Shown here piece after piece: positions 59,306-64,000 of a stretch of DNA of 64,000 nucleotides (positions are counted from its first letter, which is position 1; each line of letters starts with the position of its first letter). The notes beneath the pieces were generated by a model that saw only the letters and a list, made by a program, of their open reading frames with translations, searched no databases and was not told where the DNA came from. The stretch lies in NCBI GenBank assembly GCA_024233935.1, contig JACKOY010000005.1, positions 186,001-250,000 on the forward strand. Reading direction: 5' to 3'. Source of the DNA: Spirochaetales bacterium. GTDB lineage: Bacteria > Spirochaetota > Leptospiria > Leptospirales > Leptonemataceae. The position numbers were made by a program, and so were the translations under genes.

Positions 59306-59842
59306 TCAGACCCGCAGGCGGTCCTGGAACACTTCCCGGAACTTTTCGAGTTTGGGACGAATCACAAAGAGACAGTAGGGCTGGCCGGGGTTGTCGTTGA
59401 AGTAGTTCTGATGATAACTCTCCGCCGGATAATAGTTCGTCAGCGCAGAAATTTCGGTAACGATGGGCCGGTCAAAGGCGCCCGATTCATCCAGTTTCTT
59501 TTTGTAGCTTTCCGCCAGCTTGCGCTGTTCCTCATCATGATAAAAAATCACCGAACGGTACTGGGTTCCGACGTCATTTCCCTGCCGGTTTAATGTGGTT
59601 GGATCGTGGGTCTTCCAGAAAACTTCCAGCAACGTCGCGAAGTCAATGACGTCGGCATCGTAGTGGATTCGAATTACTTCGGCGTGACCGGTCGTGCCGC
59701 TACAGACGTCTCGATAGGTCGGGTTCTCGACTTTGCCCCCGGCATAACCGGACTCGACGGACTCCACACCCGTCAAATTCTGAAAGACCGCTTCCGTGCA
59801 CCAAAAACAGCCATTTCCAAATGTTGCTTCTTTCTTCGTCAT
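59306..59842 (-). CDS. msrA: Peptide-methionine (S)-S-oxide reductase MsrA
   Basis: A 178-residue repair enzyme reducing methionine-S-sulphoxide. The active site GCFWC (Cys12) is near the N-terminus; ESGYAGG, PTYRDVCSGTTGHAEVI and the Glu/Asp pocket follow in normal order. There is a second Cys in the GCFWC motif and one each in DVCSG and PYCLF; the C-terminal resolving region is short. It ends DRLRV. No MsrB is fused or adjacent. It is separate from the upstream membrane protein gene by about 80 bases. Confidence 0.95.
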   Translation of the reverse strand: MTKKEATFGNGCFWCTEAVFQNLTGVESVESGYAGGKVENPTYRDVCSGTTGHAEVIRIHYDADVIDFATLLEVFWKTHDPTTLNRQGNDVGTQYRSVIFYHDEEQRKLAESYKKKLDESGAFDRPIVTEISALTNYYPAESYHQNYFNDNPGQPYCLFVIRPKLEKFREVFQDRLRV

Positions 59843-59921
59843 GTGTGCCCCGCCATCGTTCTTGCCCGCGCCTGAAAAATGAAGTCATTCCAACAGCCGA
59901 CGGCCAGAACTGTTTCGTTGG

Positions 59922-61604
59922 TCACCACGGCAGCCGGGAAGGTCGCGTCCCGGAAAGATCACTCCGAACAAAGACATAATGAGGCGAACGACCGGCTTCG
60001 GCAAAAAGAGCATACTCGCTTCTCAGAACCTCATTCAGTTCCCGAAAGGCAGCCAGGTTTTGCATGCGGCTGGAGTCGGGCGGCGCACCGGCAATCACGA
60101 TGATCTCCGGAGGTTCCTGGTCCAGTCGATCGATCAGCAATCGCCGCTGGTCCCGACAGAACTCGCTATCGCACCAGTACATCTGGTCCATGGGGTTGCC
60201 CACCAGTTGCAGGTCGTAGGTGAGCGTAGCGGCCACGGTGACGAGGTCCGGTTCCAGAGTTTGCAGGCGGGCCCCGGTGAGCCCGTATCTCTGGACCGCT
60301 TCGCCGACAACCCGCTGGGATTCCGGCTCGGCAAGGGGACCGTCACTCAGGTAGTTACTGCCCGAGTACAGGTCGTACGAACGCAGGTCCATATGAATCA
60401 ACACGGCGATCAGGCCCAGCGCCAAACAGGTCGCATAAACCCGACGCGAGCGTACGGCGCTGGAATCCACCGCCCACCGAACATACACTCCGAGCGTGTA
60501 TGCCAGAATAAGCTGGAAGGCAAACCACAACGGAAAAACATGATAGGCGTAGCCCTTGCCGTTTATGAGATAATGAAACAACCCGCCGATAGCGAGCACC
60601 AGGCAACCGGCGGCGGCCCGCTCTTTTTCGAGATATAGCGCGTGCAGAAAAAGCGGCAGGGCAATCAGATGAAGCCAGGACAGATGGCCGATGCTGCCCA
60701 GTTCGTAGACCGGGCCATTCAGGGGTAGAGTCAGGTCTCGCAGACGATAACTGACCAGCTCCACCAGAAGGCTCATGAAAGGCCGGTGTGGTTCCAATTC
60801 CGACCACACCTGAAAATAGGGCCACCACCCGTTGAGAAAACCCGTCAGGGCGCCGGCCATCAGCAACGGCAGGAGCAAAAGCACCACCGCCAGTACGAAT
60901 CCAGAAGAAGTCCAGAGGCCGGCTACCAGAGTTGCCGGAATCTTTTTGGGGGCCGAAGCTCGATAAATGGCAAAGAAGACGTAGTAAAGCCCCCCCAGCG
61001 CCAGAAACACAAGGCCGGTCGGTTTGATGAGAGCGCTCGCTCCGCCTAAAAGGCCCGCAAGGCCCAGCCAGAGCCAGCGTTTCTTCGGAACATCCATCGC
61101 GCGGTCCAGGCAGAGCACGGCGCCGAGCCAGAATGGCAGCATGAGCGTCTCGCGCTCGAAAGCTCCGAGCGGTGTCGCTTCGACCGGCAGGCGCAACACC
61201 AGCACGAATGCGACCAGGGCCCCGAGTCTTGTAAATCGAAGCAGATACAGAGACGAGAGTACAGCCACGCCAACAACCCAGGACAGGTCCAGAATGCGAA
61301 ATGAAAACGAATCCCGGCCGAACACCAAAAGACCCAGAACATTGATGTAATAGGTCAGAGGCAGGTTCAAAGTCAGCACGTCACGGTACGGCCAGGTCCC
61401 ATTGAGGAGCCGCAGGCCTTCGACCCAATGCAACGCGGCATCCGGGCAGATGGAGACCGGCCAGCGGAGACTGTAGTAGAACGCACGCAGAGTCCGCGCG
61501 AGTATCCAGAAGGAAGCAATACCGACCGCAGTGCTCAGCAATCGCGCGACGGTGATGGATCGCAGGCCTTTGAAAAGCAGGGAACTGTTTGTCCGATCAG
61601 ACAT
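59922..61604 (-). CDS. Polytopic membrane protein, GT-C glycosyltransferase-like
   Basis: A 560-residue protein with about twelve membrane segments. The first external loop has WPVSICPDAALHWVEGLRLLNGTWPYRDV; the acidic residue and following pattern resemble ArnT/PMT-family enzymes that transfer sugar from polyprenyl phosphate. FLNGWWPYFQVWSELEPHRPFM is another loop. The C-terminal 120 residues (SGSNYLSDGPLAEPESQRVVGEAVQRYG onwards) are soluble, with cysteines in MYWCDSEFC, and would lie outside. The start MSDRTNSS at 61604 is preferred to a TTG at 61607. Acceptor and sugar are unknown. Confidence 0.82.
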   Translation of the reverse strand: MSDRTNSSLLFKGLRSITVARLLSTAVGIASFWILARTLRAFYYSLRWPVSICPDAALHWVEGLRLLNGTWPYRDVLTLNLPLTYYINVLGLLVFGRDSFSFRILDLSWVVGVAVLSSLYLLRFTRLGALVAFVLVLRLPVEATPLGAFERETLMLPFWLGAVLCLDRAMDVPKKRWLWLGLAGLLGGASALIKPTGLVFLALGGLYYVFFAIYRASAPKKIPATLVAGLWTSSGFVLAVVLLLLPLLMAGALTGFLNGWWPYFQVWSELEPHRPFMSLLVELVSYRLRDLTLPLNGPVYELGSIGHLSWLHLIALPLFLHALYLEKERAAAGCLVLAIGGLFHYLINGKGYAYHVFPLWFAFQLILAYTLGVYVRWAVDSSAVRSRRVYATCLALGLIAVLIHMDLRSYDLYSGSNYLSDGPLAEPESQRVVGEAVQRYGLTGARLQTLEPDLVTVAATLTYDLQLVGNPMDQMYWCDSEFCRDQRRLLIDRLDQEPPEIIVIAGAPPDSSRMQNLAAFRELNEVLRSEYALFAEAGRSPHYVFVRSDLSGTRPSRLPW

Positions 61605-61661
61605 CAAGCTATGCAGCCCCCCGCGGGTCAGAGAGAAAGCCTTTTTCCAAACGGCACGCGT

Positions 61662-62174
61662 TCAGTGCCGCAGGAAATGCTGTCCGAAAGATCGATAGAG
61701 AAACAGAAAGGTCAGGATCAGGCCGACTACGAACAGCGCAAAACCCCCTACTACCAGGCCAACGCGAAGCACTCCGCCGATTTCGAACAGCTGTATCGCA
61801 AGCCAGGTCGCAGCCATCACTCCGCTCAACACGGCCAGGTACAGAATTGTGAGCATGCCGTAACGCTTGATCGCGGCCCGCCAGTGGTGCAATTTGCGAA
61901 CCTCTCGAACGAAAAACAAAACCGGCTCGGCGTCCTTCGCCAGGGCTGAAAAATAGCTGATGTCGTCGTCTCTTTCGTTGTGGCCGATGGTCTCAATGCG
62001 CATCAGAATGGATGCGTCCCGCTCGATGCGCTTCTGAAGCATCAGGCGCAGCGCTGGCTTACGATTGTCGATGTAGGTATCAATGCGCTGGTATCGAAAA
62101 ATAAAGAAGATCGATACGAAACCGAACAGCGTAATGGACGATTCGGCCAGAAAAAGCAGGATATCGGGTTGCAT
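61662..62174 (-). CDS. Small membrane protein of unknown function
   Basis: A 170-residue protein starting MQPDILLF (GGAG upstream; a frame to 62228 has no support). Three hydrophobic segments: FLAESSITLFGFVSIFFIF, GMLTILYLAVLSGVMAATWLAIQLF and VGLVVGGFALFVVGLILTFLFLY. Between the first and second lies a charged stretch (RYQRIDTYIDNRKPALRLMLQKRIERDASILMRIETIG) likely cytosolic. No family recognised. It lies upstream of the GT-C-like gene on the same strand with 57 bases between, so co-transcription is likely. Confidence 0.7.
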   Translation of the reverse strand: MQPDILLFLAESSITLFGFVSIFFIFRYQRIDTYIDNRKPALRLMLQKRIERDASILMRIETIGHNERDDDISYFSALAKDAEPVLFFVREVRKLHHWRAAIKRYGMLTILYLAVLSGVMAATWLAIQLFEIGGVLRVGLVVGGFALFVVGLILTFLFLYRSFGQHFLRH

Positions 62175-62297
62175 GGGTTCTCCAGTCGGCTCAAATTGCA
62201 GCGTTGTGCCGCTCGAAACCGGATTCAAGCAATAACGGCCCGCACGGGGCCCGGGATTCGGCTTGCCGAAACGGCAACCATACGGTTCCTCTCATGT

Positions 62298-63503
62298 ATG
62301 ACACGCGGCACCCCAGAACTCCGCTTGCCGTGCTTCCTGCTTCTGGGGCTGACGGCCGCCTGCTGGCCCTACGATCCGGCAACCAACTCCATTCCGGAGC
62401 TATCGTTGCTGGGCCTGGTCGGCCCATGCATTGCCCAGGAGTCCGGCTTCGCCGGCGGGACCGGCCAGTCTTCCGATCCGTACCAAATCTGCAACGCGAC
62501 CATGCTGCAGGCCATGGCAGACGGCCTTGCGCTTCACTACCAGGTCAGCTCCAGCTTCGATGCAGGCGAAACCGCGGCATGGAACTCGGGGGCCGGCTTT
62601 GTACCGGTCGGCACCGCCGGCAGCCCCTTCACCGGTAGTCTGAGCGGCCAGAGCCTGACAATCAGCGGCCTTTATATAAACCCGGGCAGTTCCGATTGCG
62701 GGCTGTTCGGCTACCTGAGCGGAAGCTCTGTTTCGAATCTGACCCTGACAAACGTAACCGTGAGCGGCACTTCCGGTTGCGGAACCCTCGCCGGCTCCGC
62801 AACCGGCGCCACGCTCAGCAATATTACGGTCGTCAACCCTGCCGTGACAGGCACCGGAATTCTGGGAGGGGTGGTCGGCGACGCCGCCAACACGACTCTG
62901 ACCCGGATTTTTGTAAGTGGCGGCAGCGTGACCGGCTCTTCGAATGAACTGGGGGGCATTGTTGGTCGCCTGAGAACCGGCACCGCTGTGGTCAGTCAAT
63001 CGTACGGCAACACCACGGTGAACTACACCGGCACCGGCGGAATCAACTTTGGAATCATCGCCGGTCTTCTGGGCAACGGCGGGGGCGGCAACGGAATCAT
63101 GCAGGATTGCTACGCGGCGGGTACGGTCAACGCGCCAAACGCCAGCGCAAAAGTGGGCGGCCTTCTGGGCCACTCCTGGCTTTCGGCCGGAATCTATCGC
63201 AGTTATTCTGTCGCCCAGGTCATCTCCAGCGGTACGCTGGTGGCGGGGGGTGTCGGCGCTCTGCAGGGCTCATCGTTTAACGACTCGTACTGCCTGGACG
63301 TCTACGACATCGACGTCGACACAAACGAATGCTGGGAACAAAACGGTGGCGGTGGGGCGACCGGAACCGCACGACGAACCGCTGCGCAACTACGTTGTCC
63401 CACATTTGCCGGGGAAAACTGCAGCGGCGCAACCACCTACGGCGCCTGGTCTTCCAGCGTCTGGAATTTCGGTGACTCGGGCACTCTTCCGGTGCCCCTT
63501 TGA
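62298..63503 (+). CDS. GLUG-motif lipoprotein
   Basis: A 401-residue predicted lipoprotein from ATG 62298. The leader LPCFLLLGLTAAC places the lipidated Cys at residue 22, followed by WPYDPATNSIPELSLLGL, closely like the mature start of the lipoprotein at 16898. The body is Gly/Ser/Thr-rich with GLUG-type repeats: GLFGYLSGSSVSNLTLTNVTVSG, ILGGVVGDAANTTLTRIFVSGG, LGGIVGRLRTGTAVVSQSYGNTTV and KVGGLLGHSWLSAGIYRSYSVAQV, which should fold as a beta-solenoid. GLUG proteins are usually surface adhesins. The C-terminus has Cys pairs (SYCLDVYD, NECWEQ, LRCPTF, ENCSG) and ends WNFGDSGTLPVPL, a common ending of GLUG domains. Confidence 0.82.
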   Translation: MTRGTPELRLPCFLLLGLTAACWPYDPATNSIPELSLLGLVGPCIAQESGFAGGTGQSSDPYQICNATMLQAMADGLALHYQVSSSFDAGETAAWNSGAGFVPVGTAGSPFTGSLSGQSLTISGLYINPGSSDCGLFGYLSGSSVSNLTLTNVTVSGTSGCGTLAGSATGATLSNITVVNPAVTGTGILGGVVGDAANTTLTRIFVSGGSVTGSSNELGGIVGRLRTGTAVVSQSYGNTTVNYTGTGGINFGIIAGLLGNGGGGNGIMQDCYAAGTVNAPNASAKVGGLLGHSWLSAGIYRSYSVAQVISSGTLVAGGVGALQGSSFNDSYCLDVYDIDVDTNECWEQNGGGGATGTARRTAAQLRCPTFAGENCSGATTYGAWSSSVWNFGDSGTLPVPL

Positions 63504-63580
63504 CGCCATGGCTGCACGGACAATAGATCCGTTACCGGGCTATCCTTGACGCCGCACGTCGGAATACCAGCAGCTCTACC

Positions 63581-64000
63581 ATGAAACAATCGGGCCAGCT
63601 TCTGTTCCAGCGGGAAGTCCAGGGTTTGCGAGCGACGTACCTGGCGCGGGCCGCCATCCTTGTTTTTACGCTCTTTGCGCACCTGCAGGCCCATCACAGT
63701 CAGATGGAGCTGATCGCAGTGAGCGCATACTCGACGGCGGGTTTCCTGGTGAGCCTGATCGTAATCTGGTTGCTCTCCCGAGACCGGGCCGTGCGCGTCG
63801 CAGGTTATGGCGGCGCGCTTCTGGACATTGGAATCATGGTGGCCTTGCTTTCCACCTGGTATGCTTCGGTGGGCGGTTATGAAAATGTGCCGAGCGCTTA
63901 TCTCTTAAAAACATCGTTGCCGGCCTGGGGCTTCATCTTGCTCGCCTTGAATGCCCTTCCCATTCGTCCGGCTTATCCCCTGATTGTGGCGGGCGGCTTC
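63581..64000 (+). CDS. Membrane protein, N-terminal part (cut by window end)
   Basis: The frame is open from ATG 63581 to the window end (140 codons, no stop). It starts MKQSGQLLFQREVQGLRATY, then shows hydrophobic segments at about residues 22-36 (LARAAILVFTLFAHL), 45-65 (LIAVSAYSTAGFLVSLIVIWLL), 75-95 (GYGGALLDIGIMVALLSTWYA), 110-125 (SLPAWGFILLALNALPI) and a further one at the cut. This build resembles the membrane sensor part preceding cyclase, GGDEF or kinase domains in spirochaetes, but the output domain lies outside the window, so that remains a guess. Confidence 0.6.
   Translation, partial: MKQSGQLLFQREVQGLRATYLARAAILVFTLFAHLQAHHSQMELIAVSAYSTAGFLVSLIVIWLLSRDRAVRVAGYGGALLDIGIMVALLSTWYASVGGYENVPSAYLLKTSLPAWGFILLALNALPIRPAYPLIVAGGF

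Noticed and set aside
1..64000. tRNA, rRNA, CRISPR arrays, insertion sequences, prophage
   Set aside because: Reading both strands I saw no T-loop consensus with tRNA context, no regularly spaced repeats, no transposase or integrase motif and no phage structural gene; a covariance-model search would be needed to exclude small RNAs.

Overview
The window is GC-rich and gene-dense, with many 4-bp ATGA/GTGA junctions, and looks like chromosome of a spirochaete of the order Leptospirales. The main support is two copies of a DUF1564-type protein (3418 and 38654), a family known chiefly from Leptospira. Supporting hints are several spirochaete-style lipoproteins, an LpxC-type enzyme (so an LPS-bearing outer membrane) and abundant cyclic-nucleotide, cyclic-di-GMP and STAS signalling proteins. 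The species cannot be named from the sequence alone. I saw no tRNA, rRNA, CRISPR array, insertion sequence or phage gene.

Layout. 1-16 kb: an SDR enzyme, a fatty-acid desaturase with its TetR-type regulator, a STAS-STAS-PlsC operon, RecQ, an MFS transporter, exported proteins including a zinc-phospholipase-like protein, a lipase-like hydrolase, a divergent LpxC homologue, and an operon of two cyclic-nucleotide-binding proteins plus a YHYH protein. 16-25 kb: lipoproteins, a receptor-type adenylate cyclase, and a NarL-type response regulator with a HisKA_3-type membrane kinase. 25-33 kb: two copies of a ferredoxin-reductase/desaturase operon flanking a three-gene glycan cassette, with a decayed kinase tail next to the second copy. 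33-45 kb: acyltransferase, a UspA/P2C-ATPase operon, an RnfD-like/DUF2330 operon, a GGDEF regulator, SlyD and HtpX. 45-64 kb: a molybdopterin oxidoreductase, acyl-CoA dehydrogenase, ankyrin/WD-like protein, PAS-GGDEF-EAL protein, DsbD-like thioredoxin protein, isolated PolX HhH domain, Spy-like protein, MsrA, a GT-C type membrane protein, a GLUG lipoprotein and the start of another membrane protein.

The most interesting system is for membrane-lipid desaturation. One palindrome (best copy TATCTAACGGCGTTAGATA, perfect over 19 bp) occurs in front of all three desaturase transcription units: twice before the desaturase-tetR operon and once before each reductase-desaturase operon. This predicts a single TetR-family regulon. 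The two reductase-desaturase operons are duplicates. A frameshifted remnant of the histidine-kinase C-terminus sits tail-to-tail with the second copy, as the intact kinase does with the first, which suggests that kinase end and desaturase operon were duplicated together and that the two-component system may be a DesK/DesR-like lipid sensor.
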